Shown here: one piece after another, positions 51,065 through 60,983 of the stretch
Layout: every line of letters starts with the position of its first letter
Position numbering within the stretch: the first letter of the stretch is position 1
Assembly (NCBI RefSeq): GCF_900111325.1
Contig: NZ_FOGW01000005.1
Location: 62,001 to 126,000, forward strand
Direction of reading: 5' to 3'
Length of the DNA stretch: 64,000 bases
Source: Lachnobacterium bovis
GTDB lineage: Bacteria; Bacillota; Clostridia; Lachnospirales; Lachnospiraceae
Translations under genes and position numbers: made by a program
The notes under the pieces: generated by a model
What the model was told of the DNA's origin: nothing
The model's input: the letters and a program-made list of their open reading frames with translations, nothing else
The model's database searches: none

Positions 51065-53179
51065 ATGGAAGCAATTCAAAATGATACATTGTTAGTTGGC
51101 AATGTGAGTTATTTAAACGCCGATGACATAAGAAACATGTTATTAGATAGGCATGTAGTTGTTTGTTCTGAAGGCGCTCCAACTAAAAAAAAGAAAGGAA
51201 ATATTAAATGGTATTCTGTTGGAATATTTAACAAGAAATTTGAAAAAGTATTTAAATCGCATGATTTTGCTAATGTGATTTATTTTTCGGATTATTTGAC
51301 ATATCATTCTAAACCTGAAAAGGAATTTGAACAAATTCATGAAGTTTTAGAGTGTTGTCGTAAGAATAAGGTTGAAAATTTTATTTATATCACATCTCAA
51401 GAAATTCGTAAAGAACGAGAAACTTCTATTGGTAGAATGCAAAAGTCGATTGAAGAGTTATGTGAATTTTATGCTGAAAAAGAATTAATAAACATTCACT
51501 TAATACATTCACCATATCTTGTTCAGCCAGCGAATGAGAATGATTATCTAAATAAACTTTTTTCAAAAGCTTCAAAAAATAAAAAAGTTGAATTAGACTA
51601 TAATATGAATGATATACCTGATTTTATTGATATTAGAGATTTGGCGACATTAATATATCGCTTATTTGATAATTTACAAGATTCTCAAGGAATTTCAGTG
51701 TTAGATCTAAGACCATATCAGAACCAGTCTTTCAAAGATTTAAAGGTTAGAATGTTAGATTATTTTCCAGAAGTTTCAATTGATTTTGTTGAAAAAACGG
51801 GTGGTAATAAAGTAGTACTTGAAGAAGATATTGCTAAAAAAGAATATAGTTGGCAGGCCAAATACGGCTTAATTCGTAATTTTGATATGTACTATGAAAC
51901 ATGGAAGAATTCAAAAAAAGTAGAAAAAAATATTTTTTCTATAATTGCTGATAAACTTCATTCGGAAAATCCTATTGTTTCTATTTCAGAAGTTTTAGTT
52001 GGAGCTTTAATAGTTGAACTTTTAAATAAGCTCTATGAAGTTTCGGCTCAGTTTAAGTATATTGATTTTAGACTTTTATTTGTAATTATTATTGCAACAG
52101 TTTACGGAACTAAACTTGGTTTTATTGCTGCTGTATTAGAAATTATATCTTTAGGATATGCTTTTACAACTACTGGATCAAAATGGGAATTACTATTATA
52201 TGAACCAAAGAATTGGTTACCATTTTTATTCTTTATAATTGCAGCAGGTGTTTGCGGTTATATTAAGCAAAAACATGATGATGATTTCGAGTTCGCAGGT
52301 GAAGAAAATAAGAGCTTAAAAGAAAAAAATGATTTTCTTGAAGAAATCTATAACGAAGCAATGCAGTATAAGAATGAATACAAGCAAGAGTTAATTGAAA
52401 GCCGAGACGGTTTCGGTCGAATTTTTGATGTTGTTAAAAGATTAAGTAATACTGTACCTGCACGTATTTATGCTGAATCTATTCCAGTAATAGAAGAAAT
52501 CCTTGATACTAAAAGTATTGCAATTTTCTCAATTCAGGATCCACAAGCAAGATTTGGTCGTTTAGAGGTTGCATCTCAAGGAATTAGAAATAAAGTTGGT
52601 AAATCAATCGAGCTATCAAATTATAAGTCTATTATAGAAGAAATTGATAAATCTGAAATTTGGGTTAATAAGAAACTCGAAGAGGGTTATCCATTATATA
52701 TGACCGGTATTAAAGATAATGGACAATATGTAATGCTTATTGCTATATATCATACATCATATGTTCACATGAGTGCATATTATGCTAACTTAATTCGAAT
52801 CTTACGTGGATTATTAGAGAATTTCTTAGTAAAAGCTTGGGAATACCAAAAGGCATATGAAAGTGAAATCTATATCGATGGTACTTCGATTGTAACTAAC
52901 AAATATTTTGTAGAACAGTTACAAATTCAAAGAGATATGGCTGATAGACATTTAACACACTTTAGATTGATTCAAGTTCTAAGAAATGGAATGGATATTA
53001 AACAAATTAATACTATTTTACAAACAAGTACAAGAAGTAATGATATTGTTGGTGTTGGAGCTGATAATAATATTTATATTTTAGCAGCTCAGGTAGATCA
53101 CAACACAATCCAATATGTATTAGATAGATTAACTAAAGTTGGATTAGAGTGTAAAGTAGTTAGTGAGATTGGAGAATAG
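51065..53179 (+). CDS. pelD: PelD: c-di-GMP receptor of the pel operon, with N-terminal SDR-like domain
   Basis: This 704-residue protein switches on Pel export. Residues 1 to about 280 look like a Rossmann/SDR epimerase-type domain (NVIYFSDYL; NFIYITSQEI; FIDIRDLATLI) without a clear catalytic Tyr-x-x-x-Lys. Four TM helices follow (about 305-400), then a coiled stretch, a GAF domain and a degenerate GGDEF domain. The I-site RSND at 657-660 matches RxxD, while the active-site GGDEF is GADNN, so it binds c-di-GMP but should not make it. The ATG at 51065 follows AGGGGA. PelE starts two bases after the stop. Confidence 0.9.
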   Translation: MEAIQNDTLLVGNVSYLNADDIRNMLLDRHVVVCSEGAPTKKKKGNIKWYSVGIFNKKFEKVFKSHDFANVIYFSDYLTYHSKPEKEFEQIHEVLECCRKNKVENFIYITSQEIRKERETSIGRMQKSIEELCEFYAEKELINIHLIHSPYLVQPANENDYLNKLFSKASKNKKVELDYNMNDIPDFIDIRDLATLIYRLFDNLQDSQGISVLDLRPYQNQSFKDLKVRMLDYFPEVSIDFVEKTGGNKVVLEEDIAKKEYSWQAKYGLIRNFDMYYETWKNSKKVEKNIFSIIADKLHSENPIVSISEVLVGALIVELLNKLYEVSAQFKYIDFRLLFVIIIATVYGTKLGFIAAVLEIISLGYAFTTTGSKWELLLYEPKNWLPFLFFIIAAGVCGYIKQKHDDDFEFAGEENKSLKEKNDFLEEIYNEAMQYKNEYKQELIESRDGFGRIFDVVKRLSNTVPARIYAESIPVIEEILDTKSIAIFSIQDPQARFGRLEVASQGIRNKVGKSIELSNYKSIIEEIDKSEIWVNKKLEEGYPLYMTGIKDNGQYVMLIAIYHTSYVHMSAYYANLIRILRGLLENFLVKAWEYQKAYESEIYIDGTSIVTNKYFVEQLQIQRDMADRHLTHFRLIQVLRNGMDIKQINTILQTSTRSNDIVGVGADNNIYILAAQVDHNTIQYVLDRLTKVGLECKVVSEIGE

Positions 53180-53181
53180 TA

Positions 53182-54105
53182 ATGGAAGCAGTAATAGTTT
53201 TATCAGTGCATTTATTGTTTGTGATATTATTCTTTGTGCTTAGTTATAAAGATTTAGTGACGAATAGCAGACTAATGTTAGCACTAGTTGTATTTATACC
53301 ATTCGTTGGTACAATTACATTTTTAGTTATGGAATATTTTTTACGATTTCATGTTAAAAAAGCTCGTTCGATATTCAGCTTTATAAAAGATAAGGCAGAT
53401 AAGAATGAAATAATGGTAAAAGATGATAATTTCTCTGATTATAGTACATTAAGAAGTAATAATATTTCATCAGATGATGCTATTCCACTTGAAGATGCAT
53501 TAGTTATGGATGATAGACAAATGCGTCGTCATGTTATGCTTGATGTTTTAATGGATTCTTCAGGAAATCATGCACATTCAGCTATTATCAATAAAGCACG
53601 ATTAAATGATGATGTTGAGGTTGTTCATTATGCAACAACAGCTACAATACAGATAACAGATGATTTTGAAAAGAAACTTATTAATCTTGCCAAAAAATAT
53701 AAAGAGGCTAAAGGTGAGGAAAGATTTAGCGTTTTAGATGAATATATTAACACTTTAGAAATATATTTAAATACAGGTATTTTGCAAGGTAATAACTTAA
53801 GAATTCATCAAGAAACATATAATCAATTACTTGCAGAAAGAAGTAATAATCTAAACGATATAGAGGATTACGAAAAGCTTGCTAATAGTTATATTAAGAT
53901 GGGGCAATTTAATTTAGCAGAAATCATTATTAACGAGATGGTTGAATTATGGCCTAATTCAGAACATACTTGGTTGACTCAAATTCGTTTCTTGACTACA
54001 TTAAAACGAGGAAATGAGTTACATGAGTTAATTACAAGAATAAAAAATGGAAGTTTTTATAAATCAAAAAAATTACAAGAAATCATTGAATTTTGGGATT
54101 ATTAA
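53182..54105 (+). CDS. pelE: PelE: TPR-type membrane protein of the pel operon
   Basis: The 307 residues begin with two TM helices (about 4-20 and 32-50), followed by a cytoplasmic part ending in tetratricopeptide-like helices (LANSYIKMGQFNLAEIIINEMVELWPNSEHTWLTQ, about 236-270). PelE forms the inner-membrane complex with PelD and PelG. It is two bases from pelD and 50 from the deacetylase gene, so it is in the same operon. It is recognised mainly by place, topology and TPR wording. Confidence 0.85.
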   Translation: MEAVIVLSVHLLFVILFFVLSYKDLVTNSRLMLALVVFIPFVGTITFLVMEYFLRFHVKKARSIFSFIKDKADKNEIMVKDDNFSDYSTLRSNNISSDDAIPLEDALVMDDRQMRRHVMLDVLMDSSGNHAHSAIINKARLNDDVEVVHYATTATIQITDDFEKKLINLAKKYKEAKGEERFSVLDEYINTLEIYLNTGILQGNNLRIHQETYNQLLAERSNNLNDIEDYEKLANSYIKMGQFNLAEIIINEMVELWPNSEHTWLTQIRFLTTLKRGNELHELITRIKNGSFYKSKKLQEIIEFWDY

Positions 54106-54155
54106 TACCAAAATTCATGAATGATTAAGATAGGAAATAGTTGAAGGGGATCTTC

Positions 54156-55964
54156 ATGAAAAAGACAAGATTTTATGATGTAATAAAAGTTTTTATTGGC
54201 TTTTTACTTATTTTTGCATTATTAATTGTAGAAAGAAATGGTATTCTATATAAAATGCATACAGATGAAGAGCCATTATTAAAGGTTACAAATTTAAGTA
54301 ATAAAGTTGCAATTGGAAAAAAAGAATGCGTATTAATTACTGATAGTTCGGAAAAAAACGCATCAAATGCTTTTGTTCAATTTAAGCAGATTTTAACAGA
54401 CATGCGTATTGCTTATGAAGTATATGATATTGCACAGAATAAGCCATTAGATATGTCAAATTATAAAACTGCTTTTGTAGGTATACAAAATTATGATTCG
54501 ATGGAAGATAAGTTACCTACATTGATGGAATGGACAAAAAAAGGAGGACGCTTATTACAGGCACTTCCAGTATATTCTACAGATGTATTTAAAACATACC
54601 AAGAAAATTTAGGTATAAAGGAATCACAAAAGGGATTCTTTTGTTTAGAGGATTTTAAATCAAAAGATGGATTTATGCTTGGCGCCCAGAAAACATATCC
54701 TCTTGTTGATCCATATGAATCATCAATGAATGTTTCAGTTACAGACGATGTTAAAATTTTTGCCACAAATGGTGACGAGAGCTTGCCAGTTATTTGGTCT
54801 AAAAATTTAGGACAAGGAAAAGTTGTAGTATGTAATTTTGGTTATGTAACTAAGGCATATAGAGGAATTTTTTCTTCTGCATATTCTTTATTAGAAGATG
54901 TTTGTGTTTATCCAGTTATTAATGGTTCAGCATATTATTTAGATGATTTTCCATCACCAACACCATTAGGAGATGGTAAATATATTAAAAGAGATTATAA
55001 AATGGATATTGCAACATTCTATTCAAGTAGATGGTGGCCAGATTTGTTAAAATTTGGTGATAAATATGGTAATAAATATACAGGATTAATTATTGAATCA
55101 TATAATGATAAAACAAAGGGTAAATTACCAGGAAATCAGGATATTTCTTCATACCAATATTTTGGTAATATGTTATTAAAACAAGGTGGAGAAATTGGAA
55201 TTCATGGTTATAACCATCAGCCTTTATGTTTACAGTCATATGCATATAAAGTTGAAAAATACCATAAATGGGAAAGTTATAAAGAAATGAAGTATGCTGT
55301 TAAGAAAGTAAAGAAATTTACAAAAGAAATTTTCCCTGAGTCACAGTTGAGTGTATATGTTCCACCATCTAATGTATTATCAAGTGATGGTAGAAAACTT
55401 TTAGGTGAAGATAAGAATATTAAGGTTATAGCAAGTACATATTTCCCAGGTGGAGATGTTTACGAGCAAGAATTTGAAATTGCAAAAGATGGTGTTGTTG
55501 AAACTCCAAGAATTATCTCAAGTTGTATTTTAGATGATCATATGAGATTTTCAGCATTTTCGGAACTTAATTTTCATTATGTAAACTCACACTTTATGCA
55601 TCCAGATGATCTTCTTGATGTAGATAGAGGTGCTGATATTGGATGGGAAAACTTGAAAGGCAGATTTGATAATTATATGTCTTGGTTGCAGAAATCAGCT
55701 CCAAAACTTAGAAATTTAACAGGAACAGAGTTAGGTGGAGCAGTTCAAAGATACTGTAATTTATCTGTAGAAAAAGATATTACCAAGAATAGTGTTAATA
55801 TCAATTTAAAGGGCTTAAATGATGAGGCATATTGTTTCGTTCGTGTAAATGAGGGCGATGTGTCTAACATCAAAGGAGCTAAGCTTGAAAAATTAACTGG
55901 CAATCTTTACATTATGAAAGTTAAGAAAGATAAGGTTACCATGAAAAGAACGGGGGTAAAATAA
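54156..55964 (+). CDS. pelA: PelA-like DUF2194 polysaccharide deacetylase
   Basis: This 602-residue protein has an N-terminal TM (about 10-27) and an extracellular part. A Rossmann-like segment (VLITDSSEKNASNAF, GIQNYDS) is followed by a deacetylase domain with DDFPSP at 263-268 and the metal pair HGYNH at 350-354, matching the CE18-type PelA deacetylase. The hydrolase domain of Pseudomonas PelA is absent, as reported for Gram-positive pel loci. It partly deacetylates the N-acetylgalactosamine-rich polymer. The ATG at 54156 follows AAGGGG; a TTG at 54141 lies on that site. pelF starts one base after the stop. Confidence 0.87.
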   Translation: MKKTRFYDVIKVFIGFLLIFALLIVERNGILYKMHTDEEPLLKVTNLSNKVAIGKKECVLITDSSEKNASNAFVQFKQILTDMRIAYEVYDIAQNKPLDMSNYKTAFVGIQNYDSMEDKLPTLMEWTKKGGRLLQALPVYSTDVFKTYQENLGIKESQKGFFCLEDFKSKDGFMLGAQKTYPLVDPYESSMNVSVTDDVKIFATNGDESLPVIWSKNLGQGKVVVCNFGYVTKAYRGIFSSAYSLLEDVCVYPVINGSAYYLDDFPSPTPLGDGKYIKRDYKMDIATFYSSRWWPDLLKFGDKYGNKYTGLIIESYNDKTKGKLPGNQDISSYQYFGNMLLKQGGEIGIHGYNHQPLCLQSYAYKVEKYHKWESYKEMKYAVKKVKKFTKEIFPESQLSVYVPPSNVLSSDGRKLLGEDKNIKVIASTYFPGGDVYEQEFEIAKDGVVETPRIISSCILDDHMRFSAFSELNFHYVNSHFMHPDDLLDVDRGADIGWENLKGRFDNYMSWLQKSAPKLRNLTGTELGGAVQRYCNLSVEKDITKNSVNINLKGLNDEAYCFVRVNEGDVSNIKGAKLEKLTGNLYIMKVKKDKVTMKRTGVK

Positions 55965-55965
55965 T

Positions 55966-57375
55966 ATGAGAGTTTGTTTGATATTAGAAGGAAGTTATCC
56001 CTACGCTAATGGTGGCGTTTCATCTTGGATGAATCAATATATCCAGGCTATGCCTGATGTTGAATTTGTTTTATGGGTTATTGCGGATAAAGCAGAAAAA
56101 AAAGGAAAATATAAATATGATGTATTGTCATATCCAAATGTAGTTGAAATTAATGAAGTATTCTTAGATGATGCTTTAAAATTAAAAGCAGGTAAAGAAG
56201 TAAAATATCATTTTACTGAAGCACAAAGGGAAGCATTATCAAATTTAATTGAATGTAAATCAACTTCATGGGAAGACTTATGTTATCTTTTCCAGGATAA
56301 AAAAATTAATCCTAGTGATTTTTTAATGAGTGAGGATTTTTTAAAGATTTTAACTGAGTTATGTGTTAATGATTATCCAAATGCAGCTTTTGCGGATACA
56401 TTTCATACAATTCGTTCAATGATGATTCCAGTATTGTATCTACTTGGAAGAAAAGTTCCTAAAGCAGATATATATCATACCATTTGTACTGGATATGGTG
56501 GATTACTTGGAGTACTTGGACATTATAAATATAAAAAACCATTAATTTTATCAGAACATGGTATTTATTCAAGGGAAAGAGAAGAAGAAATTATTCGTGC
56601 TGCATGGGTTCAACCATCGTTTAAAAAGCAATGGATTAGATTTTATTATATGCTTTCAGATGCTGTGTATAAAAGAGCTAAGTATGTAACAAGTTTATTT
56701 ACAAATGCTCGTTTAACACAAATTGAATTAGGTGCAGATCCTGATAAATGTATAGTAATTTCAAATGGTATCCATTATGATAACTTTAAGGATATACCAT
56801 TAAAAGAAGATGATGGTGTAGTAGATATTGGAGCTGTTATTAGAATGGCACCAATTAAAGATGTTAAGACTATGATATATTCATTTTCAGAACTTACTCA
56901 TAAAATGAAAAATGTCAGATTACATATTCTAGGTGGAATAGATGATGAGGAATACAACGAGCAATGTCATGATTTAGTTAAACAGTTAGGACTTAAAGAA
57001 GGCGAAAATATCATTTTCCCAGGTCAGGTACAGGTAACTGAATACATGAAAAAATTTGATTTTACTATTTTGACAAGTATTTCAGAAGGTCAACCATTAT
57101 CTGTTCTAGAATCTTTGGCATCTAGACGTCCTTGTGTTACTACAGAAGTTGGTTGTTGTCGTGAATTACTAGAAGGTGCGCCGGGAGATGACTTAGGAGT
57201 CGTTGGATTTTGTGTTCCACCTATGCATAGAGAAGCGCTTGCTGAAGAAATGTATAGAATGTGTCAAGATCGAAATATGAGGATTAAAATGGGTGAATTA
57301 GGTCAGCGTAGAGTAGATTTATACTATCGACATCCTGAAATGATAAAAAAATACAAGAAATTATATGATAATTAA
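55966..57375 (+). CDS. pelF: PelF: glycosyltransferase of Pel polysaccharide
   Basis: This 469-residue cytoplasmic GT4-family enzyme uses UDP-GalNAc-type donors to build the Pel chain. The N-terminus GSYPYANGGVSSWMNQYI and the acceptor loop ILSEHGIYSREREEEI are diagnostic of PelF. The donor side shows VISNGIHYDNF, IGAVIRMAPIKDVKTMIYSF and SISEGQPLSVLESLASRRPCVTTEVG (the E-x7-E pattern). Length agrees with the family. It overlaps closely with both neighbours. Confidence 0.95.
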   Translation: MRVCLILEGSYPYANGGVSSWMNQYIQAMPDVEFVLWVIADKAEKKGKYKYDVLSYPNVVEINEVFLDDALKLKAGKEVKYHFTEAQREALSNLIECKSTSWEDLCYLFQDKKINPSDFLMSEDFLKILTELCVNDYPNAAFADTFHTIRSMMIPVLYLLGRKVPKADIYHTICTGYGGLLGVLGHYKYKKPLILSEHGIYSREREEEIIRAAWVQPSFKKQWIRFYYMLSDAVYKRAKYVTSLFTNARLTQIELGADPDKCIVISNGIHYDNFKDIPLKEDDGVVDIGAVIRMAPIKDVKTMIYSFSELTHKMKNVRLHILGGIDDEEYNEQCHDLVKQLGLKEGENIIFPGQVQVTEYMKKFDFTILTSISEGQPLSVLESLASRRPCVTTEVGCCRELLEGAPGDDLGVVGFCVPPMHREALAEEMYRMCQDRNMRIKMGELGQRRVDLYYRHPEMIKKYKKLYDN

Positions 57376-57389
57376 AAAGGAGTAACACA

Positions 57390-59054
57390 GTGGCTGGAAT
57401 AGGCTTTGAATTAAAAAAATTATTTGAGAAAAAAGGTGTGCTTTCTAAAATGAAAGCATATGGATATACTGGTGTAATCACAACTGGCCCAATGCTTTTA
57501 GGATACTTATTTTTAATTGGTATTAATTGGGTCGGTCAATGGTACAATCTTGATTCGCATTCAAGAGATTTATTTATAAGTATGATTACGTATTCATTAT
57601 TTGCATCATTATTATTTACTAGTATTTCTTCTATGGTTATAACACGATTTGTTGCAGATGTTGAGTACGTAGATGCAAATTCATCACAAAGAAAACAATT
57701 AAAACAGCATGAAAAAATATTGCCAGCATTTAATGGTATTTTGTTGTTTATGCTTCCAATTGGTGGAATATTGTATGCAATATTTTTATATTTTTCAGGG
57801 ATATCTTTTATACATGCATTATTAAATTTTATCCTTTTTGAAGAATTATTAGTTGTTTGGACACAAATGACATTTTTATCAGCTATTAAAAGATACAGAG
57901 CAATCATGATGACATATTCTGTTGCTATTTTAATTGCTTTTATATTTGCTTGTTTAGGTAGCGCTTTTATAGGTGTGTCATTAACTGTTTTATTGATTAG
58001 TGTTTGTTCTGGATATGGAATAATGTTAATTGGTAATTTAGTTGCTTTATATGATTATTTTCCTGTTTTATCTGAAAAAAGTGTGATAGATCATTTTAAT
58101 CAAGTAAATGTAAATAAATCTGATAAAAAGAAAGAAAAATTATCAATCAGAGACGAATATCAGGGGGCTTTTGAGTATTTAAAATGGTTCGATGAATATA
58201 AGAGCTTAGTTGTTATTGGAACATTTTCAACAATTGGATTATTTGCACATTTAATAATTGCATGGCTAGGACCGATTGGAGTTCATGTTCAGGGATTATT
58301 TTATGCAGCTCCAGAACATGATGTTCCTGCATTATTTGCATTTTTAACTATAATTGTAACAACAATTAATTTTGTAACATCTGTAGAGGTAAATTTTTAT
58401 CCTAAATATGCAAGATTTTATAATCTTTTTAATGGACAGGGTTCAATTAAAGAAATCGATCAAGCTGAAAAAGAAATGCTTACTGTTTTAGAAAGAGAAA
58501 TAGGTTACACAGCTAAGAGACAATTGTATTTTACAGCGATTATGATTTCAGTTGGTTTAATAATTTTAACACAACCTTGTTTAAAACTTGGATTTACTTC
58601 ATTAATGGGTGGCTATTTTAGAACCTTATGCGTTGCATATGGAATTTATGCTATTGGAAATGTGTTGATGCTTATGCTTTTATATTTTACAGATTATAAA
58701 AGTGCAGCAATTGCAACAGTAGTATTCGCATGTGTATCTGTTGTGGGTAGCTGTTTGACAAATTATTTTTTTGATCCCAAATTTTATGGTATTGGATTTG
58801 CAGTAGCATCAATTTGTTATTTCGCAATTTGCCTTTATAAATTGATTCGTTTTACAAATAGATTGTCATATCATATTTTGAGTAGACAACCATTAATTAA
58901 GGAAGAACGAATAGGAATATTCACAAAATTATCACATTACTTGAATGTTAAATTGAATGATATTGATTTTAAAATACATTGTGCATTTAATAGACGTTTA
59001 GTAAGAAAATATAAACAAGAACTTGCAGAAAAACATAATATCATTCAAAAGTAG
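57390..59054 (+). CDS. pelG: PelG: Pel polysaccharide exporter of the MOP superfamily
   Basis: This 554-residue protein has about 12 TM helices and the PelG opening AGIGFELKKLFEKKG followed by MKAYGYTGVITTGPMLLG. PelG exports the growing polymer across the membrane in complex with PelD and PelE. It starts at GTG with AAAAGGAG nine bases upstream. Residues from about 520 form a basic cytoplasmic tail. A terminator ends the operon 60 bases later. Confidence 0.95.
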   Translation: MAGIGFELKKLFEKKGVLSKMKAYGYTGVITTGPMLLGYLFLIGINWVGQWYNLDSHSRDLFISMITYSLFASLLFTSISSMVITRFVADVEYVDANSSQRKQLKQHEKILPAFNGILLFMLPIGGILYAIFLYFSGISFIHALLNFILFEELLVVWTQMTFLSAIKRYRAIMMTYSVAILIAFIFACLGSAFIGVSLTVLLISVCSGYGIMLIGNLVALYDYFPVLSEKSVIDHFNQVNVNKSDKKKEKLSIRDEYQGAFEYLKWFDEYKSLVVIGTFSTIGLFAHLIIAWLGPIGVHVQGLFYAAPEHDVPALFAFLTIIVTTINFVTSVEVNFYPKYARFYNLFNGQGSIKEIDQAEKEMLTVLEREIGYTAKRQLYFTAIMISVGLIILTQPCLKLGFTSLMGGYFRTLCVAYGIYAIGNVLMLMLLYFTDYKSAAIATVVFACVSVVGSCLTNYFFDPKFYGIGFAVASICYFAICLYKLIRFTNRLSYHILSRQPLIKEERIGIFTKLSHYLNVKLNDIDFKIHCAFNRRLVRKYKQELAEKHNIIQK

Positions 59055-59112
59055 TAAAGTATTTATTGATTTTTTATGAAAATGAATTTTATAAATTAAT
59101 ATTTTATTTTAT

Positions 59113-59146
59113 AAAAGCTCCAGGAAAGTGATTTTCGGGAGCTTTT
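59113..59146 (+). terminator. Terminator of the pel operon
   Basis: AAAAGCTCC (59113-59121) pairs with GGAGCTTTT (59138-59146) with an inner GAAA/TTTC extension. The terminal T4 is part of the stem. Confidence 0.85.
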
Positions 59147-59213
59147 AATATAATAATTTTGATATAATAATACAGAATACAAAATAAAAATAAAGAAAGA
59201 ATAGGGTAGTGAA

Positions 59214-59672
59214 ATGAAATTTGTAATACAAAGAGTAAATAATGCAAAATGCGTAGTAGATGATAAGGTTACAGGTGAAATAAATAAAGGATTGCTTGTT
59301 TTTGTTGGAATTGGTAAGGGTGATACAACAAAAATAGCGGATAAAATGGTTAGTAAATTAATTAATATGCGTATTTTTGAAGATGAAAACATGAAGATAA
59401 ACCTTCCTTTAGAGAAAATAAATGGTGAAATATTGCTAATTTCACAATTTACACTATATGCAGATTGTAAAAAAGGAAATAGACCATCATTTACGGATAG
59501 TGAAAAACCTGAAGAAGCCGAAAAAATGTATGAATATATCATTGATAAATGTGAAAATGATCCTAAAGTAAAAAAAGTAGCAAAAGGTATTTTTGGAGCA
59601 GATATGAAAATTTCCTTGGAAAATGATGGACCATTTACTATTATATTAGAGTCAGATAAGCTAGCTATTTAA
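59214..59672 (+). CDS. dtd: D-aminoacyl-tRNA deacylase
   Basis: This 152-residue dimeric enzyme removes D-amino acids from tRNA. Signs are MKFVIQRVNNAKCVVDD, LLVFVGIGKGDT, the catalytic SQFTLYADCKKGNRPSF, and the C-terminal GIFGADMKISLENDGPFTIIL with the Gly-cisPro-like segment of the family. Length is standard. A weak ribosome site (AGGGTAG) precedes the ATG. It follows the pel terminator and precedes a cytidylate-kinase-like gene. Confidence 0.95.
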   Translation: MKFVIQRVNNAKCVVDDKVTGEINKGLLVFVGIGKGDTTKIADKMVSKLINMRIFEDENMKINLPLEKINGEILLISQFTLYADCKKGNRPSFTDSEKPEEAEKMYEYIIDKCENDPKVKKVAKGIFGADMKISLENDGPFTIILESDKLAI

Positions 59673-59792
59673 ATTTTATAGAAAAGTAATTATACAATTT
59701 AATACCAAATAAGGTATAATATAGGTATAGAGATATTAATTATGGGCAAATATTTACAGAATGAATATTATTTTTTTTGGGGGGAATTATAA

Positions 59793-60431
59793 ATGGAAGA
59801 ATATAAAGAGATTTATACAATAGGGCGAGAATTTGGTAGTTTAGGTAGTGCAATTGGATATAAATTAGCAGAAAAATTAGGAATAAAGTGTTATGATAAA
59901 GAATTGCTCCAGCAAGCAGCCAAGGAATCAGGTTTTTGCCAAGAAATCTTTGAAACACATGATGAAAAGCCAACTGCAAGCTTTTTATATTCGTTAGTAA
60001 TGGATACATATTCATCTATGAATTATTCAAATGCGCCTTTTATGGATATGCCATTAAATCATAAGGTTTTTTTAGCACAATTTGATGCTATCAAAAAGTT
60101 AGCAACTGCAGAATCCTGCGTTATAATAGGTAGATGCGCAGATTACGCTTTAGAAGATAATCCTAAAATGCTGAGTATTTTTGTTCATTCTGAATTAGAA
60201 GACAGAATAAAAAGAATAAGTGAGCGTCTGGAATTAAGTGAAAGAAAAGCAAAAGATACAATAATCAAAAATGATCGCCAGCGGGCAAATTATTATAATT
60301 ATTATACATCCAAAAAATGGGGTGAAGCTAGAAGTTATGATTTATGCTTAAATACTAGTAAATTAGATGTTGATGATTGTATTGAAGTAATATTAAAGTA
60401 TAGAGAAATGCTAAGAAAAAAAGAAAAATAA
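59793..60431 (+). CDS. Cytidylate kinase-like family protein
   Basis: This 212-residue P-loop protein belongs to the cytidylate-kinase-like group (AAA_26) found in many gut Clostridia. The N-terminus IYTIGREFGSLGSAIGYKLAEKLGIKCYDKELL replaces the canonical P-loop, with REFGSLGSAIG in its place; CVIIGRCADYAL and the R-rich stretch DRIKRISERLELSERKAK follow. Activity is unproven for this subgroup and some may be nucleotide or sugar kinases. The ribosome site is a run of six G after eight T, about 9 bases before ATG, an odd homopolymer junction. Confidence 0.85.
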   Translation: MEEYKEIYTIGREFGSLGSAIGYKLAEKLGIKCYDKELLQQAAKESGFCQEIFETHDEKPTASFLYSLVMDTYSSMNYSNAPFMDMPLNHKVFLAQFDAIKKLATAESCVIIGRCADYALEDNPKMLSIFVHSELEDRIKRISERLELSERKAKDTIIKNDRQRANYYNYYTSKKWGEARSYDLCLNTSKLDVDDCIEVILKYREMLRKKEK

Positions 60432-60489
60432 AAATTTAATTTTTCTTTTTAATAAGGAATAAGAAAAATGATATTTCCGTAAAAACTTG

Positions 60490-60530
60490 AAGCTTGAGTT
60501 ATATATGTTGTATATAGCTCAAGCTTTTAT
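60490..60530 (+). terminator. Strong terminator after the cytidylate-kinase-like gene
   Basis: Sixteen-base arms (60490-60505 and 60511-60526, starting AAGCTTGAG) with one T-G pair and a five-base loop, followed by a T-rich tail. Confidence 0.85.
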
Positions 60531-60788
60531 TATGAGATAATATAAAATGGATAATTATAAAGGTTGTATTTGATTTTAAATGAAAAGATAATAAGCATGG
60601 TGTAAGTAAAATAATATTTTAAAAAATTAACATAAAATAAAAAAGAAGTAGTAATAAGAACAATTGTCTGATTTTTATAACAATTAAAAAAAACGAATGA
60701 AAGCCAGTAAAAATCAAAGTTTATTTTTTTGAATATATAACTATGCGTTAAACTTGTGTTTTGCGAATAGAATTTCTTAACTTTTTAA

Positions 60789-60812
60789 CCTGCTTTCGCA
60801 GGCTTGTTTTTT
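60789..60812 (+). terminator. Orphan terminator without a visible upstream gene
   Basis: CCTGC (60789-60793) and GCAGG (60798-60802) enclose TTTC, followed by CTTG and T6. It lies 260 bases beyond the previous terminator, so a short untranslated RNA may end here. Confidence 0.6.
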
Positions 60813-60921
60813 ATATTTATTCACATTTTAAATTATCTGAAAATTAATTACTTTATATCACTTCTTCTTTCCAGAAACACCGTACATGATGAAATGTTTA
60901 AAATAATTTTTAAACATTATT

Positions 60922-60983
60922 TTTCTATAATAAATATATTTTAATAAATACATTTTATGTATATTATATATTTATTATAGAAA
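60922..60983. repeat. Long AT-only-type inverted repeat
   Basis: Perfect 18-base arms (60922-60939 and 60966-60983, TTTCTATAATAAATATAT) enclose a second stem ATACAT-TTT-ATGTAT. The 62 bases could extrude as a cruciform or act as a weak terminator for the minus-strand rluD gene. Confidence 0.65.

Noticed and set aside
57536..57907. Open frames on the opposite strand of pelG and other large genes
   Set aside because: They are antisense shadows in AT-rich coding DNA without ribosome sites or recognisable domains.
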